Part shown: one piece after another, positions 37,007 to 45,767 of the stretch
Position numbering within the stretch: position 1 is the first letter of the stretch
Layout: each line of letters begins with the position of its first letter
Assembly (NCBI RefSeq): GCF_015624425.1
Contig: NZ_CP049919.1
Span: forward strand, 124,001 to 188,000
Direction: 5' to 3'
Origin: Roseateles sp. DAIF2
GTDB lineage: Bacteria; Pseudomonadota; Gammaproteobacteria; Burkholderiales; Burkholderiaceae_C
DNA: 64,000 nucleotides
The notes under the pieces: model-generated
Seen by the model: only the letters and a program-made list of their open reading frames with translations
What the model was told of the DNA's origin: nothing
Database searches by the model: none
Translations under genes and position numbers: made by a program

Positions 37007-37780
37007 ATGCAGCTGAGCCCGTTTCCCGTCGCCACCACCGGGGGCCTGATCGAAGGCCTGGCGGTGCTGCGCAATGCGGCGCGTAGCACGCGCACCCTGG
37101 TGGCGGAAAGCCGGCTCAGCGTCGGCATCCGGCTCGCGGGCGCCGCCAGCCTGTGGCGCGACGGCGCGTGGGTGCCCCTGCCGGACCAGACCCTGACCGG
37201 CCTGCATTGCGGCTCGCGCATCGTGCGCACCGAGGCCGGCAGCCTGCTGGTGCTGGCGCATCTGCACCCGGCCGCGGCGGTGGCGCTGGGCATCGTCGAG
37301 GCCGCGCGGCTGGTGGAGCAGACGCTGGACCTGGCGCGGCTGTGGCCCGTGGCCGAGATCGAGGCTCTGCGCGAGCGCCTGCGGGCGGCGCCGGACGACG
37401 GCGCCCGTGCGGCCGCGCTGGAGCGGCATCTGGCCGAGCGGCTGGCCCAGGGCGCCGCGCCGGAGCCGGCCATCGTCGCGGCGGTGGACCGGTTGCGCGC
37501 CGAGCCGGCCGAGCTGCGCATCGCCGATCTGGCCCGCGAGCTGGGCCTCAGCACCGACACCCTGGGGCGGCGCTTCGCGGCCGGCGTCGGCGTCAGCCCG
37601 AAGCGCTTTGCGCGCGCGGCGCGGCTGCGCTCGGCCGTGCTCAGCTACGGCGCCGGCACGACCCTGACCGAGGTGGCGATGCTGGCCGGCTATTACGACC
37701 AGTCGCATTTCGTGCGCGAGATGCGCGCGGCCACCGGCCTGGCGCCGCAGGGCCTGCTGCCCGGCCTTGCCTACTGCTGA
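37007..37780 (+). CDS. AraC family transcriptional regulator
   Basis: A 257-residue regulator. An N-terminal sensor region (residues 1-155) carries no clear family motif; the C-terminal double HTH has LRIADLARELGLSTDTLGRR and LTEVAMLAGYYDQSHFVREM. It lies divergent from the YCII-related gene with a short shared promoter region, suggesting local control. I take the ATG at 37007 (MQLSPFPVATTGG); the upstream extension lies in the promoter region. Confidence 0.87.
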   Translation: MQLSPFPVATTGGLIEGLAVLRNAARSTRTLVAESRLSVGIRLAGAASLWRDGAWVPLPDQTLTGLHCGSRIVRTEAGSLLVLAHLHPAAAVALGIVEAARLVEQTLDLARLWPVAEIEALRERLRAAPDDGARAAALERHLAERLAQGAAPEPAIVAAVDRLRAEPAELRIADLARELGLSTDTLGRRFAAGVGVSPKRFARAARLRSAVLSYGAGTTLTEVAMLAGYYDQSHFVREMRAATGLAPQGLLPGLAYC

Positions 37781-37830
37781 TCGATCGATAGATCAATAGC
37801 GCTTCACGGTCAGCCCTTAGCATCGGGCCC

Positions 37831-38553
37831 ATGCTTGTTGTTCCTCCCGATGCAGTCTCCCCGTCCCTCGCGCCGTTCTGGCATCTGATCACCCGTCTGG
37901 GCGAGGCCCAGATCCTGCTGCCCCTGGTCGGCGCGGCCGCCGCCTGGCTGTGGCTGGCGGCGGAGCAGGGGCGGCTGGCGCTGCGCTGGGGCCTGGCGAT
38001 CGGCCTGGCCGCGCTGCTGACCACTTTGTCCAAGCTGGCCTTCATGGGCTGGGGCCTGGGCTCGGCGCGCTGGGATTTCACCGGCATCTCGGGCCATGCG
38101 ATGTTCGCCGGTGCCTGCCTGCCGGTGCTGGCCTGGGTCGGCCTGCTGGCGCGCGGCGACCGGGCGCGCCGCGTGGCGGTGGTGGGCGGCTTCCTGCTGG
38201 CCGCGCTGGTGGCCTGGTCGCGGCTGGAGGTGCGGGCCCATTCGCCGTCGGAGGCGCTGGCCGGCGCCCTGCTGGGCGGGCTGGCCAGCGCCTGGGTGTT
38301 ATGGGGTGCGCCGACCCTGCGCCTGGCCCTGCCGCTCTGGCTGCCGGCCGGGCTGGCCGCGGCGGTGCTGCTGCTGCCGCTGTCCGCGCCACGTTCGCGC
38401 AGCCATGAGCTGATGATGGAGCTGTCGCGCCAGCTCTCGGGGCGCCAGCAGGTCTACACCCGCCATGAGCTGCATCGCCGGCTCAATGCAGCAGCGTTGC
38501 CGGTGCCGGGAACCACAGGGCCAGCTCGGTCTCATCCAAGGTCAGCTCGATGA
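37831..38553 (+). CDS. PAP2 family phosphatase
   Basis: A 240-residue inner-membrane phosphatase with five or so helices. The PAP2 catalytic signatures are a short SGHAMFAGACLP near residue 88 (the GH motif) and the later SRLEVRAHSPSEALAGALLG with Arg and His. Substrates in the family are lipid phosphates such as undecaprenyl or phosphatidyl phosphates. The 3' end overlaps the convergent 75-residue gene by 71 bp; its last 20 residues may not be conserved. Confidence 0.85.
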   Translation: MLVVPPDAVSPSLAPFWHLITRLGEAQILLPLVGAAAAWLWLAAEQGRLALRWGLAIGLAALLTTLSKLAFMGWGLGSARWDFTGISGHAMFAGACLPVLAWVGLLARGDRARRVAVVGGFLLAALVAWSRLEVRAHSPSEALAGALLGGLASAWVLWGAPTLRLALPLWLPAGLAAAVLLLPLSAPRSRSHELMMELSRQLSGRQQVYTRHELHRRLNAAALPVPGTTGPARSHPRSAR

Positions 38554-38710
38554 CGATCTCCAGGCCCTGGCGCAGCTCGTAGCTGGATTCGAACCAGCCG
38601 CAGCGGCAGGCCGGCTCGTTGCCGGTCAGCAGCTGGGCGGCGGCGATCGCGGCCTGCTGCTGATGTGCTTCGGCGCTGGCTTGCTGCTGGGCTTGCGGCT
38701 GGGTTTGCAT
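38483..38710 (-). CDS. Hypothetical 75-residue protein with a stem-sequestered start
   Basis: A 75-residue product with a Gln/Ala-rich start (MQTQPQAQQQASAEAHQQQA) and a more structured half containing CRCGWFESSYELRQGLEIVI. Not recognised, although small proteins of this kind recur in the order. GGAG lies 6 bp before the ATG, inside a perfect 9-bp inverted repeat. It overlaps the PAP2 gene convergently by 71 bp. Confidence 0.6.
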   Translation of the reverse strand: MQTQPQAQQQASAEAHQQQAAIAAAQLLTGNEPACRCGWFESSYELRQGLEIVIELTLDETELALWFPAPATLLH

Positions 38711-38751
38711 ACTGGACTCCGTGAAAAACTGCCGGATTCGATGAGTCCAGT
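38711..38751 (-). promoter_or_regulatory. Hairpin over the ribosome binding site of the 75-residue gene
   Basis: On the minus strand ACTGGACTC (38751-38743) is followed 23 bp later by GAGTCCAGT (38719-38711), which directly precedes the ATG. The stem contains three bases of the GGAG Shine-Dalgarno. It could be a thermosensor-type or ligand-controlled switch, or an operator. Confidence 0.4.
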
Positions 38752-38836
38752 GTGGGCGTTGGCGCCCGCCATTCCCATCACACGCAGGGCGGCCCGGCGG
38801 GGGAGGCGGGGGGAGTCCACCCCCCGAGGGGGGCCT

Positions 38837-39631
38837 TCAGGCGCGCAGCCCCAGGGCCAGCAGCAGCGTGAACAGCAGCAGATAGGCCAGTGCCAGGAGC
38901 CAGACCCAGCGCCGCCGCCGTGGTGGCAGCAGCAGGGCGGCCAGGGGCAGCAGCTGCCCGGCATGGATGCCGATGAAATGCGCCGGCCGCAGGTCGCCGC
39001 CGGCCAGCTGCCAGCCCAGCAGCGGCAAGCCGTCGTCCGGCGGCTGGCGCCCGCCCAGCACCATGCCGACCCCGGCGCCCAGCAAGAAGGTCAAGAGCAG
39101 GCCCAGCAGCATCGCCAGGCGCCGGGCCGGCGGCTGCCCTGGGTCCGGATGGCGCCAGAGCCGCCAGGCCAGCAGCGGCTGGGTGGCGGTCAGCGCCAGC
39201 GCCCCGACGCCCATCAGCGTGTACATCAGCGCATGCCAGCGGTCGTCGGTGTTGTAGTGCGAGGCCTGGCCCAGCGCGGCCTGCAGCGCGATATAGGCCA
39301 TCTCGAAGCCGCCGGTGGCGATCAGCAGCCAGACGATGCGGCGCAGCGCCCGGCCGTCGCGCTGCGCGGCCGGCAGGTGGCCGATGAACCAGGCCGTCGT
39401 CAGGGCCAGCAGCGCGATGGACAGCGCGAACTTGATCGGCTTGATCCAGATATTGGCGCCGCGCAGCAGGCGCTCGTCGAACGTCCAGCCCAGCGCCATC
39501 GGCAGCACCAGGGCCAGTAGCAGTAAAGCGAACAGAGTAAGCCGGCGCTCACGTCGGAGCAGCTCGGCCGGCCATTGCCGCCAGCCCGGCCGCGGCCCGG
39601 CGGTCAGGGCGGCCGTGCCGACCGCGCTCAT
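38837..39631 (-). CDS. Hypothetical polytopic membrane protein
   Basis: A 264-residue integral membrane protein with about seven helices. Recognisable pieces are an ERRLTLFALLLLALVLPMAL helix, NIWIKPIKFALSIALLALT, and DLRPAHFIGIHAGQLLPLAA. No family I can name with confidence. Its start overlaps the stop of the ABA4-like gene by 4 bp, so the two are co-translated. After its stop is a GC-rich inverted repeat (CCCCCCGAGGGGGG), perhaps a terminator without a T-run. Confidence 0.75.
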   Translation of the reverse strand: MSAVGTAALTAGPRPGWRQWPAELLRRERRLTLFALLLLALVLPMALGWTFDERLLRGANIWIKPIKFALSIALLALTTAWFIGHLPAAQRDGRALRRIVWLLIATGGFEMAYIALQAALGQASHYNTDDRWHALMYTLMGVGALALTATQPLLAWRLWRHPDPGQPPARRLAMLLGLLLTFLLGAGVGMVLGGRQPPDDGLPLLGWQLAGGDLRPAHFIGIHAGQLLPLAALLLPPRRRRWVWLLALAYLLLFTLLLALGLRA

Positions 39632-40113
39632 GCGGCCTCCCGCAGGCCGGCCGCCGGCCGGCGGCGCCAGACCTCGCGCAGCAGCGCGAAGGCCAGCAGC
39701 CCGGCCGGGCCGAACAGGAAGGTCAGCGCCAGCAGCGGCAGCAGCACCAGATGCGGCAGCCCCAGGCGGCCGGCGCGCTCGGCGATCCAGCTGCCGACGA
39801 ACAGGTCGAAGGCCAGGTAATGCAGCCAGCCGGCGCTCAGCAGCGCGGGCTGGGCCAGCAGGCGCTGCACTGCGGCCATCGAGTCATAGCCGCCGTCGCC
39901 CATGCCGTTCGTCGCGAACAACAGCACATAGGCGACGGCCAGCAGCAGCGGGATCAGGCGGCCGGCCAGCCAGCGGGCCCGCGCCGCCCAGGACACCCGG
40001 TAGGGCGACAGCACCAGCGCGGCCCAGCCCAGCAGCGCCAGCTTGCTGCCCAGCGAGAAGAAGACGGCAGGATCGAGCTGAAGAAGAAGGCCCGAGGTGA
40101 GTGGCTGCGGCAT
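39628..40113 (-). CDS. ABA4-like (DUF4281) family membrane protein
   Basis: A 161-residue membrane protein with about four helices. The stretch HYLAFDLFVGSWIAERA and the ending GLPHLVLLPLLALTFLFGPA match the ABA4-like family, best known from plant neoxanthin synthesis; bacterial members are unassigned. It is divergent from the TetR gene and coupled to the next membrane-protein gene through an ATGA overlap. Confidence 0.82.
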   Translation of the reverse strand: MPQPLTSGLLLQLDPAVFFSLGSKLALLGWAALVLSPYRVSWAARARWLAGRLIPLLLAVAYVLLFATNGMGDGGYDSMAAVQRLLAQPALLSAGWLHYLAFDLFVGSWIAERAGRLGLPHLVLLPLLALTFLFGPAGLLAFALLREVWRRRPAAGLREAA

Positions 40114-40157
40114 GAGGAATGCTCCGGTGGTGGTGGTCGTCGTCGTGGAAAAGTCAA

Positions 40158-40210
40158 ATCTGAACAGTGTCTAGATCAAGTGTCGAAGCGGATCTGAACG
40201 ATGTCAAGAT
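40158..40210. promoter_or_regulatory. Direct repeats before the TetR-family gene
   Basis: ATCTGAACAGTGTCTAGAT (40158-40176) and ATCTGAACGATGTCAAGAT (40192-40210) agree at 16 of 19 positions, with a 34-bp period. They lie between the ABA4-like and TetR starts and may be operator copies for the regulator. Confidence 0.35.
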
Positions 40211-40969
40211 ATGCTTCAAGTCATGCCCAGCAGATCGTCAGACCCCGCCCGTTCCTCATTTCCGCCGACAAGCGCCAGCTCGGCGACGCCAGGTAGCCCC
40301 GCGCGCGAGGCCTATCACCATGGCGCGCTACGCGAGTCGCTGCTGGAGGCCGCCGAGGGCCTGCTGGCCGAGCGGGGGCTGGCGGGGTTCTCGCTGCGCG
40401 AGGTGGCGCGGCGCTCCGGCGTGTCGCCGGCGGCGCCGGCCCATCATTTCGGCGACAGCGCCGGCCTGCTGAACGCGGTGGCGATCCAGGCCTTTGAGGG
40501 CCTGCGCGCCGCGCTGGAGGCCGGCAACGAGCGCGGCGGCAGCGACGATGCGCTGGCGCGGCTGCGCGAGCAGGGCATCGCTTATGTCGAGTTCGCGCTG
40601 CGTTACCCGGGTCGCTTCGGACTGATGTTCCGTTGCGAACCGAAGCAGCGGACGACTAATGATGTCCTGCAGGGCCGCGGCCGGGCGGCCTATGCGGTGC
40701 TGGAGGAGGGCGTGCGGGGCCTGTACGGGCTCGAACCCGGCGCCGCCTTTTCACCCGCGCAGCAGCTGGGCGTGCTGAGCGCCTGGTCGGTGGTGCACGG
40801 CTTTGCCGTGCTGGCGCTGGCGGGGCAGTTTGATGGGGGCGGTGGGCCGTCGGGTGGGGAGGGGGCTGCCGACGCTCCGGCCGGGCGGGAGGGCTTGCTG
40901 CGCGGCGTGCTGGGGCCGATGTTGGAGTTGCAGTTGAGGGGCTTGAGGCTGGTGGGGACGGGGCGTTGA
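40211..40969 (+). CDS. TetR/AcrR family transcriptional regulator
   Basis: A 252-residue repressor. The N-terminal HTH is ALRESLLEAAEGLLAERGLA, FSLREVARRSGVSPAAPAHH, then the FGDSAGLLNAVAIQAFEGL helix; the C-terminal WHG-like ligand domain carries GRFGLMFRCEPKQRT and VLSAWSVVHGFAVLAL. The DNA next to it contains direct repeats. It is divergent from the ABA4-like membrane gene, its likely target. Another ATG (MPSRSSDP) four codons in is possible. Confidence 0.88.
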   Translation: MLQVMPSRSSDPARSSFPPTSASSATPGSPAREAYHHGALRESLLEAAEGLLAERGLAGFSLREVARRSGVSPAAPAHHFGDSAGLLNAVAIQAFEGLRAALEAGNERGGSDDALARLREQGIAYVEFALRYPGRFGLMFRCEPKQRTTNDVLQGRGRAAYAVLEEGVRGLYGLEPGAAFSPAQQLGVLSAWSVVHGFAVLALAGQFDGGGGPSGGEGAADAPAGREGLLRGVLGPMLELQLRGLRLVGTGR

Positions 40970-41342
40970 CTAGCGGGTGGGCGCTGCTTCCGCTACAGGC
41001 TGATTCCGGCCGATCGCCATGGTCAAATCGAGCGACGGCTCACATCAATACCTGACCTTCGACCACAGCCGACGCGACTGCCTGCTTTACTGCGGGCTGT
41101 AGTCGAGCCGCCTTAGGAACTCCGAATTGCAAGCGCATCCTTCAGCGCAGCAACGAGCCTCCTTGCCAGGGAGTCGATATGCACTTTTGGCGTGCCATGT
41201 TCCTTGAGCAGTTTCTGCCGCTACGGCGAGGCTCCGGCGCCGCCAGTGTGAGCTGATAGGTGTGTGCGCAAGAACTGGTGTTCCGCGAGCGGCTTCACAA
41301 GGTCGTCCGCTCGGTCAATACCTTTGCCGGCCATCCCATTCC
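40970..41342. other. Spacer at the left edge of the defence-like island
   Basis: A 373-bp stretch in which GC drops from the flanking level. I see no gene with a start. On the minus strand from about 41220 to 41116 there is an open 34-codon run (QKLLKEHGTPKVHI and following) that ends in a stop but is preceded by an in-frame TAG, so it may be a gene remnant. The promoter of the following large gene must lie here. Confidence 0.5.
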
Positions 41343-44300
41343 ATGTCTGAAGAGATCAAAAACACTGCGATAACCGCCGCCGGCTACATCTATCAGAATC
41401 GGCAGGGGCTGAGGCTTCTTTGCGATTGGCTCGATGCGTCGACACGCTTCACCCGTGTGAAGTTTGAGTGTGACGACGAGGCCGTTGCGCCGAAGGGACT
41501 GGACGACATCGTCGCCGAGCGCGCCGACGACCTCATCGACCTGGAGCAGGTCAAGTACACACCGAACCCGGGTGTGCATGCGCTGAGCTGGGAGTGGATG
41601 CTTGAGAAGGCAGGCACGACTGCGCGGTCGAGGTCCATGCTTCGGAAGTGGTTTGACGCCTTCGCCGCTTTGGACCCTGCTCGGGTTGGCGTCCTATCGT
41701 TGAGGACGAATCGCCGGCCAGACGCAGAAGTTGAGGCGTGCTTGTCCGGGGGGAAGATCGACTTCGCCAAAGTTCCCGAGCCGCGGCGCTCAGCGTTAAT
41801 CGCGGAGCTGGGCGACCAGAAGAAGTGCGAAGCCTTCTTCAGTCAGTTGCAGGTTCTTCACAGCGACAAGGGGTTCGAATCGCTCGAGCACGAGGTCGAT
41901 GCTCGACTGCACCGGCACGGCACGCCTGAGGGCATTGCGAACCTCAAGAATGTCGCCTTGAACTGGGCGATTCGGAAGAATTCCCCGCCGCCTGACGGGT
42001 GGATCTCCTTGGACCAGGTGCGCACAATCCTGCGAGCTGCGCCGGCGGCACCGCTGCCTGAAGACTTTTTCGTGCCGCTCGGATATGAAGTGCCAGACGA
42101 GGCGTTCCACCTGGACTTCGTGCGCGACACCGCCGCCGGTGCCGGACAGACATTCGTGCTCACGGGGCCGCCTGGCCGCGGGAAGAGCACGTACTTGAGC
42201 GCGCTGTGCGACAAGCTTGCTAGCTTGGACATTCCCACGGTCCGTCACCACTACTTCCTGTCGACGACTGAGCGGGGGCGCGACCGCGTGCACAGCTATG
42301 TGGTTGAGCAGTCCATCGCGGCTCAGGTCAAGCAGTTTCATCCAGGCGTTCAGGCACTTGGCGGTGACTTGCGAGGGCTCCTCGAAGCTTGCGCGGCCTA
42401 CTACAGGGAGAAGGGCAAGCCGTTCGTGCTGGTCCTGGACGGCTTGGACCATGTCTGGCGCATCAATGCCGCTGACAAGCGTCCGCTGGACGACCTATTC
42501 TCCCAGGTCCTGCCGTGTCCGGACAACATGGTTCTGCTGGTGGGCACGCAGCCGGTCGACGATACCCAACTGCCCAAGGACCTGTTGGCGGTCGCACCTA
42601 AGGCCAGCTGGCGAGAGTTGCCGGCGATGTCCGAGAACGCGGTGTTGTCGTACCTGCGCAAGGCCGTTGACGAGGGCAGGCTGTCGACCCGATTCGACCA
42701 TGAGGAGCAGTCGGAGCGCCAGTTGCAGGAGGCCGCGACCGCGCTTCGCAAGAAGACCAACGGCCACCCGCTGCACGTCATCTATGCAACCGCGGAGCTT
42801 GAGAACGCGGGGGGAGACCTGGACAGCTGGGATATCGAGCGGCTGCAGGGGGACATGACCAAGGAGGTGAAGTTCTACTACGCATCCCTGTGGGTAGATC
42901 TCCCGCCCAGTCTCCAGGCCACGCTGCGCTTGGTGTGTGCATTCCCCTTCTTCTGGCCGAAGGCTGCGTTCTCGGAGATTGCGGCGAAGCTCGGCATCGC
43001 TCAGCCCGAAGTAGCAAAGGTGGGGCACCTGTTGCATTCTTCGGTTGCAGGTTTGAAGGTCTTTCATGAGAGCCTGGCGGTGTTTGTACGCTCAACACCG
43101 GGCTACGACGAGCGCATCAAGGAGCTGATGCCGGCGGTAGCGAGCTGGCTGGAAACATCGGCGCCGCCTTCTTTGCGCGTTAACTGGCTCTGGTCGGTTC
43201 AGGCCAAGCTCGGTGACCCCAAGAACCTCATTGCCGGGTTGACCCGCGACTGGATCATGCTCCGCCTGGAGGAGGGCTATCCAGAGTCGCTGTTCGACAC
43301 CTTGTTGTCAGAGGCCATGGTCGCGGCGCTGGATACCAACGCGTTTTCCGACGCCTACCGCCTTGACCATCTCAGGGCGCGGATGGTCCGCGGCAGCGAG
43401 TTTCAGATGCAGGATGACGACATGGCTCGGCTTGTGTCGTTTACGCTGAGGCTGACAGCCGACGACGGTGTAGTCCGAGAGGCTGTGGCGTCGCGGCACG
43501 AGACGGACATCCTGCGTGTGGCCGCCCTTGGTTTGGCCCTGCAGGCGCGAGGACGGGCGGTACTGGCCGAGGCCTGTGGTGCCGAGGCACTGCGGCGTTT
43601 CAGAGGTCTCAGCCGTTTCTCCACGCGGTACTCGTCCAACGCAGGAATTGCTGATTTCAAATTCTTGGTCGAGGCGTTCACGCGCCTGGGTGTCATCGGT
43701 GCGACCTCGGAGGCGTTCGCCAAGCTGGTTCGTGAGAACGGCCCCGTCGTGTGGATGCCGAGAGCTCGGATGCTGGTTGATGAGGGCGTGCTGGACGACC
43801 TGATGGACGTGGCCACCCCGCTGCCGCCCGACGACCCGGATAAGAGTGTTCTCAGCGACGTCTGCGTCCGTGCGGCTGCAACGGCCGGGGTGAGCATCTT
43901 TGACCACGACGATTTCAGCAAGCTGGCGCGAACTCCGTTCGTTGCCGCACTGGAGGCCGCCCGCACACGAGTCTCGAAGCCGCTGAACGAGCCCATCCCC
44001 ATTGAGTGGCTTGAGGGTGATTACTACGAGCGCAAGGACGACCTGAGCGCGCTCGTCCACCATTGGTTCTTCAGCGGCTTGCACCTGAGCCTTTGCATGC
44101 AGGCGGAAGGACAAACCGGCTTCGAGTTCATGCGGGCGCCCACCTACGAGGACAGGAGGAACATCAGCTACTTCCTGAACGCGCTCTCAGCGATTGCAGC
44201 TCAGGTTGCCGAGCGCTGGTGGCGCGGGGAGTTCGTGGACTTCCATGAGCTGTTCGAAATGCTCAGACCTGTCCAGTTCAGGCGCTTCAGGCAGGGGTAC

Positions 44301-45767
44301 GACGCGAGCTCAGCCGCGGAGGACTTCCGGGCTGGACTGCATCGCATTGCCTGCGACATCCGGCTTGCGAGCTGCCTGCTCGCCGGTCGCGACGATGTTG
44401 ACCTCACTGAGGCGACCATGGTCGCCTCAGCTACTGGCGAGTGGTTTGACCCTGCGTCCTTCCGCACCCAGTACGCGGCAGGATTGCTGACCAGGATGAG
44501 CGATGAGGCCGCAGCGGCCTTCATTCAATCCCAACGCGTCCTGCTCGATGCTGAGATCCGCCAGGAGACAAGCGTCCATCTGCAGACGCCGCTGCAACTC
44601 TGTGGTATCGCCCTCAGTCACGGCTTGAACTCCAGCGCCCGGGAGCTCTGCACGCAGACTTGGGAACTGACGACTGGCTATGGGCACCGCAAGGACCCCA
44701 CGTTGAACAACACCGTCGACGCCATCGACTACCTGGTGGAGGTCGCGCCGGACGATGCTCGACGGCTGCTCAGCTTGATCTCGCCACAGGTCCACCGCGT
44801 GCTGGACTACACGGATGGAAAAGGCACGAGGCACGTGCTCTCAGCCGCGGACCGCTTGCTGGCGAAGCTCTGCCCCGCAGCCCTGGTGGCGAAGTATGAG
44901 GAGCACACGGACGCGGGCGATTGGTCGCATGCGGAGGACAGCCTGCGGGCGTATGTGGAGCAGGGCGTGCGGGATGGCTGGCCGCTGGATGCGCTCATGC
45001 GCACGGGTGTTCACCCAGAGGTCCAGGACGCGTTGAAGCAGCTTGAGCGCAATGGCCAGGATGGCGCCGCCGAGCGGCTACGTGTTCTCAGGGAGCATGC
45101 CGGCTGGGACGTCGGCGTGCTTCAGCGAAAAGACTCGTCTAGCGGCGACATTGACAGCAAGCCGTATACGGGCGACGTCACCACGTTTGCGCCGGAGCAG
45201 GTCGACGAGCTGCTGGCAAGCCTGTCGACCAGCTACAACGAGAAGAAGAGGTTGCTTCGAGCCTGGTACGAGTACTGGGATAAGGCCGGGCAGGGCAAGC
45301 GCCTTCTCGCGGCGTTGGACAGCTCTCTTCAGTCAGACGAGGGGCGCATCAACGGCATCCTCGACCTGTCTGACCTCGCCTTTGAGACCAGGCGCAAGCT
45401 GAGTGGCTCGAAGGCTGCGTGGAAATACCTCGTCCAGGCGCAGATCCGGAAGGGTGCATGGCTGGGTTTCGTGGAGAGCGAAGAGAAGACGCGCAAGCGG
45501 CTGGACATGGTCGTGAAGCACTTTCCGAGTCGTTGCGACGAGTTCGTCGCTGAGACGACGTATGGCATGTTCGGAGAGCCCGAGCCGCCGCGTGTAGCAC
45601 CGACGGATCTGTTGGTCTATTTCTATGCACGCCAGAAGCGCGTTGCCGACGCAGTCAAGTTTGCCAAGATGATGGTGAATTGCGTGCTCGAAGACACCCG
45701 AACCCTTCCGCTGGAACGTCCGCGCTGGGCGGAAGAGCTCGACGCTACGAGGGCGAAGGGCAAGTGA
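41343..45767 (+). CDS. Avs-like STAND NTPase with N-terminal Cap4/DUF4297-type nuclease domain
   Basis: A 1,474-residue protein. Residues about 10-80 (AAGYIYQNRQGLRLLCDWL, then LDDIVAERADDLIDLEQVKY) look like the dsDNA-endonuclease domain of Cap4/DUF4297, with Asp55 and Gln69-x-Lys71 as the likely PD-(D/E)xK residues. A P-loop GPPGRGKS is at 274-281, Walker B VLVLDGLD at 361-368 and a STAND-type GHPL later. The rest (about 560-1474) is long and helical without clear named repeats. This fits an antiphage sensor-effector. Its stop overlaps the next gene (TGATG). The GC is well below the flanks, a sign of transfer. Confidence 0.8.
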   Translation: MSEEIKNTAITAAGYIYQNRQGLRLLCDWLDASTRFTRVKFECDDEAVAPKGLDDIVAERADDLIDLEQVKYTPNPGVHALSWEWMLEKAGTTARSRSMLRKWFDAFAALDPARVGVLSLRTNRRPDAEVEACLSGGKIDFAKVPEPRRSALIAELGDQKKCEAFFSQLQVLHSDKGFESLEHEVDARLHRHGTPEGIANLKNVALNWAIRKNSPPPDGWISLDQVRTILRAAPAAPLPEDFFVPLGYEVPDEAFHLDFVRDTAAGAGQTFVLTGPPGRGKSTYLSALCDKLASLDIPTVRHHYFLSTTERGRDRVHSYVVEQSIAAQVKQFHPGVQALGGDLRGLLEACAAYYREKGKPFVLVLDGLDHVWRINAADKRPLDDLFSQVLPCPDNMVLLVGTQPVDDTQLPKDLLAVAPKASWRELPAMSENAVLSYLRKAVDEGRLSTRFDHEEQSERQLQEAATALRKKTNGHPLHVIYATAELENAGGDLDSWDIERLQGDMTKEVKFYYASLWVDLPPSLQATLRLVCAFPFFWPKAAFSEIAAKLGIAQPEVAKVGHLLHSSVAGLKVFHESLAVFVRSTPGYDERIKELMPAVASWLETSAPPSLRVNWLWSVQAKLGDPKNLIAGLTRDWIMLRLEEGYPESLFDTLLSEAMVAALDTNAFSDAYRLDHLRARMVRGSEFQMQDDDMARLVSFTLRLTADDGVVREAVASRHETDILRVAALGLALQARGRAVLAEACGAEALRRFRGLSRFSTRYSSNAGIADFKFLVEAFTRLGVIGATSEAFAKLVRENGPVVWMPRARMLVDEGVLDDLMDVATPLPPDDPDKSVLSDVCVRAAATAGVSIFDHDDFSKLARTPFVAALEAARTRVSKPLNEPIPIEWLEGDYYERKDDLSALVHHWFFSGLHLSLCMQAEGQTGFEFMRAPTYEDRRNISYFLNALSAIAAQVAERWWRGEFVDFHELFEMLRPVQFRRFRQGYDASSAAEDFRAGLHRIACDIRLASCLLAGRDDVDLTEATMVASATGEWFDPASFRTQYAAGLLTRMSDEAAAAFIQSQRVLLDAEIRQETSVHLQTPLQLCGIALSHGLNSSARELCTQTWELTTGYGHRKDPTLNNTVDAIDYLVEVAPDDARRLLSLISPQVHRVLDYTDGKGTRHVLSAADRLLAKLCPAALVAKYEEHTDAGDWSHAEDSLRAYVEQGVRDGWPLDALMRTGVHPEVQDALKQLERNGQDGAAERLRVLREHAGWDVGVLQRKDSSSGDIDSKPYTGDVTTFAPEQVDELLASLSTSYNEKKRLLRAWYEYWDKAGQGKRLLAALDSSLQSDEGRINGILDLSDLAFETRRKLSGSKAAWKYLVQAQIRKGAWLGFVESEEKTRKRLDMVVKHFPSRCDEFVAETTYGMFGEPEPPRVAPTDLLVYFYARQKRVADAVKFAKMMVNCVLEDTRTLPLERPRWAEELDATRAKGK

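Noticed and set aside
38800..38836. GC-rich inverted repeat after the membrane-protein gene as a terminator
   Set aside because: The stem CCCCCCGAGGGGGG is strong but no T-run follows on the minus strand; left as a remark in the gene entry.
41116..41220. Minus-strand 34-codon fragment left of the STAND gene
   Set aside because: No start codon and an in-frame TAG just before it; at best a gene remnant, so only mentioned in the spacer entry.
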